Of a stretch of DNA of 9,974 nucleotides, positions 1 through 7,232 are shown in pieces. A program made the position numbers and the translations under genes. Position 1 is the stretch's first letter. Each line of letters opens with the position of its first letter. This stretch comes from an uncultured Rhodospirillaceae bacterium (GTDB taxonomy: Bacteria; Pseudomonadota; Alphaproteobacteria; Rhodospirillales; Casp-alpha2), in the NCBI GenBank assembly GCA_913048145.1, contig CAJWVP010000082.1, positions 1 through 9,974 on the forward strand, given 5' to 3'. Under the pieces are notes generated by a model. That model was not told where the DNA came from, ran no database searches, and saw only the letters and a list, made by a program, of their open reading frames with translations.

Positions 1-1514
1 TGGTGATCGACAAGGCCGCGAGGGACGGCGATCTGGGACCGGGCGACACCTACATATTCAACGATCCCTATGAGGGCGGCACGCACCTTTCCGATTTCAA
101 GTTGGTGCGTCCATTCTATCGAAATGGCGCAATCTTCTGTTTCCTCGCCTCCGTGGGGCATTGGCACGATGTGGGCGGTAACGTGCCAGGCAACTACAAT
201 CCTGTCGCGACGGAAAGCTTTCAAGAAGGCATGCTGATTCCACCCGTGAAGTTGATCGAAGGAGGCACATTCCGCCAAGATATCGTCGATATCCTGCAAG
301 CTAACTCGCGCCTGCCCGGCAGTCTCTATGGCGACCTGAACGGGCAGATCAATGCCCTCGACCTGGGTGAGCAGCGTCTTCAGGATTTGTTGAATGAGTA
401 TGGCGATGAACAGGTGAAGGCCGCGTTGACGGAACTTCAGAACCGAGCCGCTCAGCTCATGCGCTCCAATATTTTAGAGTTGCCCGACGGCACTTTCGTT
501 TGTGACGACTGGCTCGACAACGACGGGATCGTTGATGAACCCCTCAAGATTGCCCTCGATCTGACGATACGAAACGACCGGATGACCCTAGATTTTTCCC
601 GAACGTCGCTCGCCTGTGCGGGACCTGTAAACATTTCCCGATCGACGGCCGTAGCGTCTATCTACGTGGCACTAAAGCATGTGTTCACGGATGTACCCGC
701 CAACGCCGGCGTACTGGAACCCATCGACATTGTGATCCCCAAGGATACGTTGCTATCGGTCGGCGCGCCAAAGCCGGTCGGTGGGTATACGGAGACTATC
801 TTGCGGATCATCGACGTGGTCTTCGGCGCCATCGCCCAGGCCGCGCCAGAGCGCTCTAACGGCTGTGCCTACGGAACCATAAACGCGCTCTCCTTGGCGG
901 GGCACCGCCGTAACGGTAAACGTTGGGTGATGTTCAGCTTTTTTGGTGGCGGCCATGGCGGCCACCCGGAAGGCGACGGCCTCAACCATGGCAATGCGCC
1001 CATTTCCACCGCCACGATACCGCCGGCGGAAATCCTTGAAGCGGCTTATCCCATGTTTTTCCGCTCCTGGGCATTACGCGCCGATTCCGGTGGGCCGGGC
1101 CGGCATCGGGGCGGATTGGGCGCACTTTATGAGATTGAGTTACTGGAGGAGGACGCCGATGTTTTCCTTTTTGGCGAACGGGGCCGGTTTGCGCCGCAAG
1201 GTGTAGCCGGTGGTGATGCGGGCGCGTTGAACCGTTTCCAGTACGAACAGCCCGATGGTCTGCACGAGCCACCCATGAAATCAAAAATGGTCGGGATCAA
1301 GATCAACCGGGGCCAACATCTTCGCCTGGAGACGCCTGGTGGTGGCGGCTATGGCGCCGCGCGGGAGCGTGATCCGGCCGCCGTCGCCGAAGACGTGCGT
1401 TTGGGTTACGTCACCGCCGGCGCAGCCAAGACGGATTATAGCGTTGTCGTCGACAACGACGGCCAACTCGACACTAAAGCAACGGAAGCCCTGCGGGTGA
1501 GCGGCGACGCATGA
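1..1514 (+). CDS. Hydantoinase B/oxoprolinase (HyuB-type) subunit, 5' end cut by window
   Basis: This is the HyuB-type subunit of an ATP-dependent, cytoplasmic HyuA/HyuB enzyme. The family includes 5-oxoprolinase, N-methylhydantoinase, caprolactamase and acetone/acetophenone carboxylases. About 503 codons are visible from base 3. Near the left edge is the family block NDPYEGGTHLSD, followed by GHWHDVGGNVPG and ESFQEGMLIPPVKL. The glycine-rich GGGHGGHPEGDG block and DSGGPGRHRGGLG lie near the C-terminus, and the tail ETPGGGGYG is the usual family ending. Family members normally carry roughly 70 more residues before the NDPY block, so the GTG at base 3 is almost certainly an internal Val codon and the gene starts upstream of the window. 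The stop overlaps the HyuA start by ATGA, which implies coupled translation of the two subunits. The family is certain; the substrate cannot be told from sequence. Confidence 0.93.
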   Translation, partial: VIDKAARDGDLGPGDTYIFNDPYEGGTHLSDFKLVRPFYRNGAIFCFLASVGHWHDVGGNVPGNYNPVATESFQEGMLIPPVKLIEGGTFRQDIVDILQANSRLPGSLYGDLNGQINALDLGEQRLQDLLNEYGDEQVKAALTELQNRAAQLMRSNILELPDGTFVCDDWLDNDGIVDEPLKIALDLTIRNDRMTLDFSRTSLACAGPVNISRSTAVASIYVALKHVFTDVPANAGVLEPIDIVIPKDTLLSVGAPKPVGGYTETILRIIDVVFGAIAQAAPERSNGCAYGTINALSLAGHRRNGKRWVMFSFFGGGHGGHPEGDGLNHGNAPISTATIPPAEILEAAYPMFFRSWALRADSGGPGRHRGGLGALYEIELLEEDADVFLFGERGRFAPQGVAGGDAGALNRFQYEQPDGLHEPPMKSKMVGIKINRGQHLRLETPGGGGYGAARERDPAAVAEDVRLGYVTAGAAKTDYSVVVDNDGQLDTKATEALRVSGDA

Positions 1515-3574
1515 GCAATCAACCAACTTATGTCATAGGCGTCGATGTTGGCGGCACCTTCACGGACGTTTTCTTCCTAGACGAAGCTAATGGACAGTGC
1601 GGTGTCGCCAAGGTGCCATCGACGAAACTCGACCAATCCGAAGGTTTCCTAGCCGGCATTCGGAGCGGCGTCACCGACCTGACCAAGGTTGCAACCGTGG
1701 TCCATGGAACGACCGTCGGCACCAACGCCCTGCTGGAGCGCAAGGGTGCCAAAACGGGTATCATCACCAACTCCGGCTTCCGCGACACGCTGGAAATGCG
1801 TCGCCGTGACCGGCCACGCACCTGGGGGCTTTGGGGGCAGTTTGATCCGGTTGTACCGCGCGACCGACGCCTTGAGGTGCAGGAACGAACTTTAGCAGAT
1901 GGCACGATTCGCACAGAGGTCGATATCGATGAAGTTAAGGCACAGGCCAACGTACTCCTGGACATGGGCACGCAATCTGTCGCCATAGCGTTTATCAACG
2001 CCTACGCCAATCCCACCAACGAAATAGCGGCACTCGCCGCAGTCCGTGAGGTTTGGCCCAATGACCACGTCGTCGCCTCACACGAAATTTTACCGGAGAT
2101 CCGAGAGTTTGAACGGACCTCGACAACTACTCTCAACGCCTATTTACAGCCGACCGTTGGCTCCTACCTTCACCGCTTGGACACGGCCTTACGTAACGAC
2201 GGCTTCGGTGGCGAAGTGCTGATCGTGCAATCGAACGGCGGTGTCATGTCCCTTGAAACGGCTGGCAAGCGGCCCATTCGCACGGCCTTATCTGGCCCCG
2301 CAGCCGGCGTCATCGCCAGCACCCACATCGCCAAAAGCGCGGGGTTCCCGAACGTCATCACCTGCGACATGGGTGGGACGAGTTTCGACGTGTCTTTGGT
2401 AGCCAGAGGGCAAAGTACGCTGGCGGCGCAGACCGCCGTGGATTTCGGTCTTGTGATCCGCACGCCGATGATCGAGATGACCACAATCGGTGCCGGGGGC
2501 GGCTCCATTGCCTGGGTCGACCGAGGCGGTTTATTGCAGATCGGACCGGAATCGGCGGGTTCGGATCCCGGTCCCGTCTGCTATGGCCAAGGCAATGAAC
2601 AGCCGACCGTCACAGACGCCAACTTGCTGCTCGGCCGCATCAATGCGGACCGTCCCATCGGCGGCAAGCTCGACCGCCTAGATTTGGAGACGGCGAAGAC
2701 CGCCATTGCAAAGCACGTAGGCGAACCGCTCGACCTCGATCCTATTGCAGCGGCAGAAGCCATCATCCGGGTCGCCAATTCCCGCATGGCCGGCGCGATC
2801 CGATTGGTCTCTATCGAGCGCGGACATAATCCGGGAGATTTCGCCGCCATGCCCTTTGGTGGGGGCGGCGCCCTGCACGCGGGCGCGCTCATCAAGGACG
2901 TTGGACTTAAAAGCGCCCTAGTACCCCGCTATCCGGGCGTGACCTCGGCCTTGGGGTGCACGATTGCCGATATGCGGCACGATTTCGTGCAGACACTAAA
3001 TAGCCTTCTTGATGATCTTGACCTCGATCAGCTGACCAGCCAGTTCGCCAACTTCGCAAGACAAGGCGGCGCCCTTCTTGACGATACCAGCGCGAGCTTT
3101 GTCGATCGGGAAACCTGGGTCGAACTCGACATGTCGTATCTCGGCCAAACGCACACGGTGGATGTTCCACTCTCCCTCTCAGAAGACTTCAACATCAATC
3201 GCGATCAGATCAGCGCCGAGTTTGAAGCGCGCTATAAGTCGGTGTTTGGTAACCCCTTGAGCGGGATCCCCATGCGGGTCCTCAATCTCCGGGTCTCGGT
3301 GATTGGCGTCCGGCCAAACTTTGACCTCCACCTATTGGCACCAGATGATGAAGGAACCATCGAAGCCGCCGTGCGGGGAACTCGGCCCGTCTGGGTTGAT
3401 GGCGGCTGGACGGAAGCAACGATCTACGAACGCCTGCACCTGCCCGTCGGGACGGAAATCAAAGGCCCGGCGCTCCTGGAACAACCAGACACGACCATTT
3501 TCGTTGAACCAGATCTGGTTGGAATAGTTGATGAATTTGGCAATCTAGTGATCAGCCGCAAAGGAGACGATTGA
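1511..3574 (+). CDS. Hydantoinase/oxoprolinase (HyuA-type) ATP-binding subunit
   Basis: This is the 687-residue partner of the HyuB-type subunit and has the normal length for the family. It is an ASKHA-fold ATPase that supplies the phosphorylating half-reaction for ring opening (hydantoin, oxoproline or lactam) or for ketone carboxylation. The first phosphate loop is GVDVGGTFTD (residues 10-19), followed by HGTTVGTNALLERKGAKTG (65-83). SNGGVMS lies at 241-247 and LSGPAAGV at 260-267. The second phosphate/catalytic motif is CDMGGTSFDVSL (285-296), followed by GPESAGSDPGPVCYG (345-359) and ERGHNPGDFAAMPFGGGG (436-453). All parts expected of an intact enzyme are present. The ATG overlaps the preceding stop in ATGA and has no strong Shine-Dalgarno, so it probably depends on translational coupling. 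A single-chain eukaryote-type 5-oxoprolinase is excluded because the two subunits are separate genes. Confidence 0.95.
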   Translation: MSNQPTYVIGVDVGGTFTDVFFLDEANGQCGVAKVPSTKLDQSEGFLAGIRSGVTDLTKVATVVHGTTVGTNALLERKGAKTGIITNSGFRDTLEMRRRDRPRTWGLWGQFDPVVPRDRRLEVQERTLADGTIRTEVDIDEVKAQANVLLDMGTQSVAIAFINAYANPTNEIAALAAVREVWPNDHVVASHEILPEIREFERTSTTTLNAYLQPTVGSYLHRLDTALRNDGFGGEVLIVQSNGGVMSLETAGKRPIRTALSGPAAGVIASTHIAKSAGFPNVITCDMGGTSFDVSLVARGQSTLAAQTAVDFGLVIRTPMIEMTTIGAGGGSIAWVDRGGLLQIGPESAGSDPGPVCYGQGNEQPTVTDANLLLGRINADRPIGGKLDRLDLETAKTAIAKHVGEPLDLDPIAAAEAIIRVANSRMAGAIRLVSIERGHNPGDFAAMPFGGGGALHAGALIKDVGLKSALVPRYPGVTSALGCTIADMRHDFVQTLNSLLDDLDLDQLTSQFANFARQGGALLDDTSASFVDRETWVELDMSYLGQTHTVDVPLSLSEDFNINRDQISAEFEARYKSVFGNPLSGIPMRVLNLRVSVIGVRPNFDLHLLAPDDEGTIEAAVRGTRPVWVDGGWTEATIYERLHLPVGTEIKGPALLEQPDTTIFVEPDLVGIVDEFGNLVISRKGDD
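3561..3566 (+). promoter_or_regulatory. Ribosome binding site for the isochorismatase-fold gene
   Basis: AAGGAG lies seven bases before ATG 3574, inside the end of the hyuA-type gene. It favours ATG 3574 over the in-frame TTG at 3571, which would be only four bases away. Confidence 0.7.
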
Positions 3575-4176
3575 TGGCAAGTCCGGTCCAGGCGACAACA
3601 ACCGCCCTTGTTATCGTCGATATGCAGAACGATTTCGTGCATCGGACTGGCGCCTACGCCCGTGCCGGTCAGACCGCCGAAACAATTTCCGCCCTGCCGG
3701 CACGCCTGAAGCAGGTGGCGGACACAGTCCGGACGGCGGGCGGATGGATCGTATCAACGCATTTCACCTTGGTCCCTGGAAAGGCGGGAGAACCCTTCAT
3801 TTCGGAACACCTCCGTGCCCGCCGGCCATTTCTAGGAAAAGGCGATTTTACGCCCGGCAGCTTTGGACACGACCTGATCGACGAATTACAACCGGCGGAT
3901 CTGAAAGTGGAGAAAGTGGCCTTTTCCGCCTTTTACCAAAGCCGCATGGATTGGATGCTGCAGCGGGCGGGTATTGAAACGCTGATCTTTGGTGGCATCG
4001 TCACCAACGGCGGCGTTGCCTCGACGGCGCGGGATGCCCATGTTCGTGATTATGATGTGGTCATTCTCGAAGACGGTTGCGGGGCTTTTAGCCAGGAAGC
4101 CCACGACGCGACCATCGGATCGTTGGCGACCATCGCGCGCATCGCATCGACGTACGAGATCATCAAGGAGTTCTGA
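3574..4176 (+). CDS. Isochorismatase-fold hydrolase with Gly in place of the catalytic Cys
   Basis: A 200-residue protein of the isochorismatase-like (cysteine hydrolase) superfamily, covering the full domain. Motifs seen are LVIVDMQNDF with the catalytic-position Asp16, and KVEKVAFSAF with the conserved Lys114. GGIVTNGGVASTARDA (140-155) is the loop that in amidohydrolase members reads TNVCVESTARDA. The nucleophile position is therefore Gly147 (codon GGC at 4012-4014). Cys169 in the EDGCGAF segment is downstream and not in the active-site position. True isochorismatases (EntB and PhzD types) also lack this Cys and carry Gly, so the chemistry may not be amide hydrolysis. N-carbamoylsarcosine amidase, an obvious guess beside HyuAB, is therefore less likely. 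ATG 3574 overlaps the hyuA-type stop (TGATG) and has AAGGAG in front; TTG 3571 would add one Met. No isochorismate pathway gene is nearby. Confidence 0.9.
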   Translation: MASPVQATTTALVIVDMQNDFVHRTGAYARAGQTAETISALPARLKQVADTVRTAGGWIVSTHFTLVPGKAGEPFISEHLRARRPFLGKGDFTPGSFGHDLIDELQPADLKVEKVAFSAFYQSRMDWMLQRAGIETLIFGGIVTNGGVASTARDAHVRDYDVVILEDGCGAFSQEAHDATIGSLATIARIASTYEIIKEF

Positions 4177-4205
4177 GCGCTATTCCCATTCTTCCTTCCA
4201 CTGAA

Positions 4206-5588
4206 GTGAACTTCGACGCGGAGGTGCCCATCATCATCGTCGGCGCTGGTGCTTGCGGACTGGTGGCGGCCATGGCGGCAAATAGCGACGGCGGCGAGGT
4301 CGTCGTCCTCGAACGCGATCCCGTGCCGCAAGGCTCGACGGCCTTGTCATCGGGATTGATCCCAGCAGCCGGAACCAAAGCTCAAAAGGCCCAAGGGCTC
4401 GACGACAGCGCGGATAAAATGGCGGCGGATATCATCAACAAAGCACACCAGGAAAATGATCCGGCCATGGTCGCCGCCCTTTGTCGCCAGTCGGCTGTAA
4501 GCATCGATTGGCTGAACGACGTCCATGGGTTGAGCCTGGGCGTCATTGACAGCTTCCTCTATCCCGGTCACAGCGCCTATCGCATGCACGGCACGCCATC
4601 GAAGACCGGCCGAGAGTTGATCGGCGTCCTGAGCCGCCGCGCCGAAACGCTCGAGATACCGGTCATTACGGACGCGCGGGTGACGGACCTTTTCGCCGAC
4701 CCCGATGGTACGATCCGGGGCGTCCGGTTCCGCCGACCAGACAACAGTGAGGAAACGTTGGGCTGCCAAGCCATTGTTCTGGCCTGCAACGGCTATGGCG
4801 GCAACCCCGAGATGGTAGCCAAACTGATCCCGGACATGAAGGACGCGCTATATTTCGGTCATGCTGGAAACCAGGGTGAGGCGATCGCCTGGGGCCGAGA
4901 TTTGGGCGCGGGGATGACAGACCTGGGCGGGTACCAGGGCCACGGCTCCGTCGCACATCCACACGGCATCCTAGTCTCCTGGGCGCTGATGATGGAGGGC
5001 GGCATCCAGGTCAACAAGGACGGACGTCGGTTTTCCAACGAGCATGACGGCTATTCCGAACAGGCCCGGCGGGTCATCGCGCAGCCGGGCGGCATCGTCT
5101 GGAACATCTATGACCAACGGCTCCATGACTTCGCCCAAGACTTCGATGATTACCGACAGGCGGAAACGGCCGGCGCTGTTCGACAAGCGGCAACGATAGG
5201 CGATCTAGCTGAGATCTGCGACCTGCCGGCGGACGCGTTGGTAGAAACTTTGAGAGATACCGAGGCGCTGAGCGCCACCGGCGGTCAGGACAAGTTCGGT
5301 CGTACATTTGCTAAAGATCGCTTGGCTTCTCCCTATTATGCGGTGAAGGTCACGGGCGCATTGTTCCATACCCAAGGCGGCCTGAATGTGGATGAAAGAG
5401 CGCGGGTCTTGAAATCCGACGGCACACCCTTCGCAAACCTTTTCGCCGGCGGCGGCGCGGCGCGCGGCCTCTCTGGCCCGTCGGACTGGGGATACTTGTC
5501 AGGCAATGGATTGCTAACAGCCGTCACCCTGGGCCACATCGCCGGCGCGCAAGCTGCACGTTTGATAAAGAATGAGATTTCGGTATGA
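4206..5588 (+). CDS. FAD-dependent oxidoreductase, FAD_binding_2 (fumarate reductase/KstD-like) family
   Basis: A 460-residue flavoprotein. The N-terminal Rossmann motif GAGACG (13-18) and the ribose-binding Glu36 at the end of strand 2 bind the ADP part of FAD. GRRFSNEHDGYSEQA in the middle is the substrate-domain signature of the family. The C-terminal FAD-contact region contains HTQGGLNVDERARVL starting at His388, FAGGGAARGLSG from 413, and GYLSGNGLLTAVTLGHIAG from 429. Relatives include fumarate reductase flavoproteins, tricarballylate dehydrogenase and 3-ketosteroid dehydrogenases, so an alkene/alkane (2-ene) redox step on a carboxylate or ring is the likely chemistry. Conserved quinone- or heme-linked domains are absent. 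The start is GTG 4206, 29 bases after the previous stop, with no clear ribosome binding site. The frame stays open upstream, so a non-standard start further left is possible. It is probably cotranscribed with the HyuA/HyuB-type genes. Confidence 0.9.
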   Translation: MNFDAEVPIIIVGAGACGLVAAMAANSDGGEVVVLERDPVPQGSTALSSGLIPAAGTKAQKAQGLDDSADKMAADIINKAHQENDPAMVAALCRQSAVSIDWLNDVHGLSLGVIDSFLYPGHSAYRMHGTPSKTGRELIGVLSRRAETLEIPVITDARVTDLFADPDGTIRGVRFRRPDNSEETLGCQAIVLACNGYGGNPEMVAKLIPDMKDALYFGHAGNQGEAIAWGRDLGAGMTDLGGYQGHGSVAHPHGILVSWALMMEGGIQVNKDGRRFSNEHDGYSEQARRVIAQPGGIVWNIYDQRLHDFAQDFDDYRQAETAGAVRQAATIGDLAEICDLPADALVETLRDTEALSATGGQDKFGRTFAKDRLASPYYAVKVTGALFHTQGGLNVDERARVLKSDGTPFANLFAGGGAARGLSGPSDWGYLSGNGLLTAVTLGHIAGAQAARLIKNEISV

Positions 5589-5971
5589 CACGTGATGAAC
5601 TCATCAATCTCGTCCGCACCTATTTCGCCGGCGTTGATGGCGAGGATCTAGATAAAATCTTTTCCACGTTCACAGACGATTGTCGTTTTACCGTGGAAAC
5701 CCATGGTGTTGAGCTGAGGAGCCGAGACGCCATTCGCGGTATGTTCGAGCGCCTTTGGTCGAACCACGCGGCCGTCCGGCACGACAACTTCCAATTCGTC
5801 ATTGATGCGGCGCACGGAAAGATCGCCGCCCAGTTCCATGTAACCAACACCTTCGATAACGGCGACAAAGTCTACAAATCGAACTGCAATTTCTTCACCG
5901 TCCGGGACGGCTTCTTCGATACGGTGGCGGTTTACATGGCCGGCGAGAATACGCTGGACCGGGCTGAGTAA
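5585..5971 (+). CDS. NTF2/SnoaL-like small protein
   Basis: A 128-residue protein with the pattern of the NTF2-like/SnoaL-like cone-shaped fold. It has an N-terminal helix (LINLVRTYFAGVDGEDLDKIFSTF), the strand FTDDCRFTVETHG, the helix SRDAIRGMFERLW, then alternating strands ending in NCNFFTVRDGFFDTVAVYMAG. Members act as isomerases, cyclases, hydratases or dehalogenase-type enzymes, or simply bind ligand in the cone. No catalytic pair can be assigned with confidence. Its ATG overlaps the flavoprotein stop (ATGA at 5585-5588), so the two are almost certainly cotranslated and may act on the same intermediate. It appears to be the last gene of the operon: a minus-strand gene begins to overlap its downstream side three bases past the stop. 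Confidence 0.85.
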   Translation: MTRDELINLVRTYFAGVDGEDLDKIFSTFTDDCRFTVETHGVELRSRDAIRGMFERLWSNHAAVRHDNFQFVIDAAHGKIAAQFHVTNTFDNGDKVYKSNCNFFTVRDGFFDTVAVYMAGENTLDRAE

Positions 5972-5974
5972 CGT

Positions 5975-6586
5975 TTAGCGGCCATCGGGCCGCTTCAATT
6001 CGAAAATCTCCTGGGTCCGTGAATACAGGCTGCCGCCCAGGCGGCCGATCGTATCCAACCCGAGCGGATCAACTTTCATCGTGTCGCCGTCGATAAGATC
6101 AGGACGGATCGCGATAGCCTTAACCTCGCCGACAACGATTTCGCGGCGAACACCCAGCTCCAAAGTCGTATGTCGAGTACATTCGAGGGCCGCTGGTGCC
6201 TCTCCAATTCGTGGCGGAGACACAACACATGACGGTACGGTGGTGAAGCCGGACAATTCGATCTCACTTTCGTCCGGCGGCAAAGGTGCGGAACAAAGGT
6301 TCATTTGCTCGCCCATGGCGAAGTCAACCAGGTTCACGACAAATTCGCGACTATCGCGAATGTTACGGGATGTATCCTTGGGACTATCGTCAGGCCGTGC
6401 CTCGAGCCCCAAAACGACCATACAGGGGTCATAAGCAATGGCGTTGAAGAACGAAAACGGCGCGGCGTTGACTAGGCCATCCGTCCCGACCGTTGTCACC
6501 AAGGCAATGGGACGAGGCGTGACGATGTCACGCAGCAATTTGTAGCCTTCCTGCGCGGAGAGGTCGTCCAGAAGATATTCGTGCAT
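5975..6586 (-). CDS. Flavin reductase-like FMN-binding split-barrel protein (DIM6/NTAB family)
   Basis: A 203-residue protein of the flavin reductase/FMN-binding split-barrel superfamily, of normal length. The first strand TPRPIALVTTVGTDGLVNAAPFSFFNAI (about 23-50) is the typical FMN-phosphate-binding block. It is followed by SPKDTSRNIRDSREFVVNLV and, near the C-terminus, LDTIGRLGGSLYSR. Members either hand reduced FMN to two-component monooxygenases or act as stand-alone FMN reductases. No oxygenase partner is visible here. The ATG complement at 6584-6586 is preceded by GAGGA (plus-strand 6593-6597) with six bases spacing, a good ribosome binding site. It is the only confident minus-strand gene. 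It converges on the HyuA/HyuB operon and diverges from the VOC gene. Confidence 0.92.
   Translation of the reverse strand: MHEYLLDDLSAQEGYKLLRDIVTPRPIALVTTVGTDGLVNAAPFSFFNAIAYDPCMVVLGLEARPDDSPKDTSRNIRDSREFVVNLVDFAMGEQMNLCSAPLPPDESEIELSGFTTVPSCVVSPPRIGEAPAALECTRHTTLELGVRREIVVGEVKAIAIRPDLIDGDTMKVDPLGLDTIGRLGGSLYSRTQEIFELKRPDGR
5977..5994. terminator. Perfect 7-bp hairpin between convergent genes, possible bidirectional terminator
   Basis: AGCGGCC (5977-5983) and GGCCGCT (5988-5994) form a perfect stem with the four-base loop ATCG. It sits just after the stop of the NTF2-like gene and inside the last codons of the convergent flavin reductase gene. On the plus strand only TCAATTC follows, and on the minus strand AAACG. 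Neither side has the long T-run of a strong intrinsic terminator, so this is tentative. It could serve both converging transcripts. Confidence 0.4.
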
Positions 6587-6657
6587 TTCGTATCCTCATT
6601 CGTTCTTGATGGTTTAGCGGGTATAATCAGACGCTCACTTCGCGTTGGGAGACGAAC
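6587..6657. promoter_or_regulatory. Divergent intergenic region with a consensus TATAAT box
   Basis: These 71 bases separate the leftward flavin reductase gene from the rightward VOC gene and must hold the start signals of both. A perfect TATAAT lies at 6622-6627 on the plus strand, about 30 bases before the VOC ATG. The hexamer 17 bases upstream is TTCGTT, a poor -35 match, so the promoter may be weak or activator-dependent. No convincing minus-strand promoter could be picked. Ribosome binding sites are present for both genes: GAGGA on the minus side and GGGAG at 6647-6651 on the plus side. Confidence 0.5.
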
Positions 6658-7086
6658 ATGACACTACCCGCCATGCCTTATCGGACCAAGGGCCTCGATC
6701 ACGTTGTCCTGCGCGCCAAGGATATCGAAAAGATGCTAGCCTTTTACCGGGATGTCTTGGGTCTTCCGGTGGCGAAGCACAATGAACCGCTGGGGCTATG
6801 GCATTTGAAGGCTGGGACATCGATGATTGATCTGGTGGACATGTTTGGGCCCCTCGGCGAAGCGGGCGGCCCGGCCCCCAGCAAGGCCCGCAACGTGGAT
6901 CATCTGGCGCTCAAAATTGAGCCTTTCGACGAAGCGGCCATCCTCGCGTACCTCGAAAGCAAGGGAATTGCAGCAGAGCCGGCTAAGACGCGCTTCGGCG
7001 CGGATGGCGACGGCCCCTCGATCTATCTGAGCGATCCGGAAGGCAATGGCGTGGAGTTGAAAGGCATGGTCCAAGTTCCCATGTGA
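6658..7086 (+). CDS. VOC superfamily protein (glyoxalase/bleomycin resistance/dioxygenase type)
   Basis: A 142-residue, single-unit vicinal oxygen chelate protein with two beta-alpha-beta-beta-beta repeats. The first repeat begins GLDHVVLRAKDIEKMLAFYRDVLG, with candidate metal ligand His15. The second begins NVDHLALKIE, with His82. The C-terminal strand SDPEGNGVELKG supplies Glu133, and Asp58 in MIDLVD occupies the fourth usual ligand position. The metal site therefore looks intact. Members include lactoylglutathione lyases, extradiol dioxygenases, epimerases and resistance proteins; the reaction cannot be chosen here. ATG 6658 is supported by GGGAG six bases upstream. Met6 (6673) is a weaker alternative. 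The gene starts after a TATAAT box, and 146 bases separate it from the ABC operon, so it may be transcribed alone or read through. Confidence 0.9.
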   Translation: MTLPAMPYRTKGLDHVVLRAKDIEKMLAFYRDVLGLPVAKHNEPLGLWHLKAGTSMIDLVDMFGPLGEAGGPAPSKARNVDHLALKIEPFDEAAILAYLESKGIAAEPAKTRFGADGDGPSIYLSDPEGNGVELKGMVQVPM

Positions 7087-7109
7087 AATAACAATAGAGC
7101 TATGGCCCC

Positions 7110-7138
7110 TTTTCAAGCTTTGGAGCACTGCCTATGAT
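7110..7138 (+). promoter_or_regulatory. Candidate sigma-70 promoter of the ABC transporter operon
   Basis: TTTTCA (7110-7115, four of six matches to TTGACA) and TATGAT (7133-7138, five of six matches to TATAAT) are separated by 17 bases. Transcription would start near 7145, giving a leader of about 88 bases before the binding-protein ATG. Chosen by eye in the only sizeable gap upstream of the operon. Confidence 0.4.
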
Positions 7139-7193
7139 ATTTGCGGAAGTTACATAGGCGCTGGACCGAAATTCAGGACCGCCAATTTTTAAC

Positions 7194-7210
7194 GCTTCGC
7201 TAAGTGAAGC
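7194..7210 (+). other. Short stem-loop in the leader of the binding-protein gene
   Basis: GCTTCGC (7194-7200) can pair with GTGAAGC (7204-7210) over a three-base TAA loop, with one G-U pair. It follows a TTTTT run (7186-7190) and ends six bases before the purine-rich ribosome binding site. It could stabilise the mRNA 5' region or affect initiation. No known riboswitch pattern was recognised in the rest of the leader. Confidence 0.35.
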
Positions 7211-7232
7211 CTCTCAGGAAGGAAAGAAAATC

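Noticed and set aside
3..5. GTG at base 3 as the true start of the HyuB-type gene
   Set aside because: The family has about 70 residues before the NDPY block and the frame is open to the window edge, so the codon is most likely internal.
944..962. 19-base exact direct repeat shared with 4261-4279 (starting TGGTGGCGGCCATGG)
   Set aside because: Both copies lie inside conserved coding sequence of unrelated genes, encoding Gly/His-rich and Ala-rich stretches in different frames. It is a chance result of GGC/GCC-rich codons, with no sign of mobility.
1528..1998. 156-codon minus-strand frame opposite the hyuA-type gene
   Set aside because: It lies across the phosphate-binding N-terminus of a clearly real gene. 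The Ser/Arg/Thr-rich product has no domain features.
7087..7130. Possible terminator after the VOC gene
   Set aside because: There is a CCCCTTTTC stretch, but I could not build a convincing stem in front of it.
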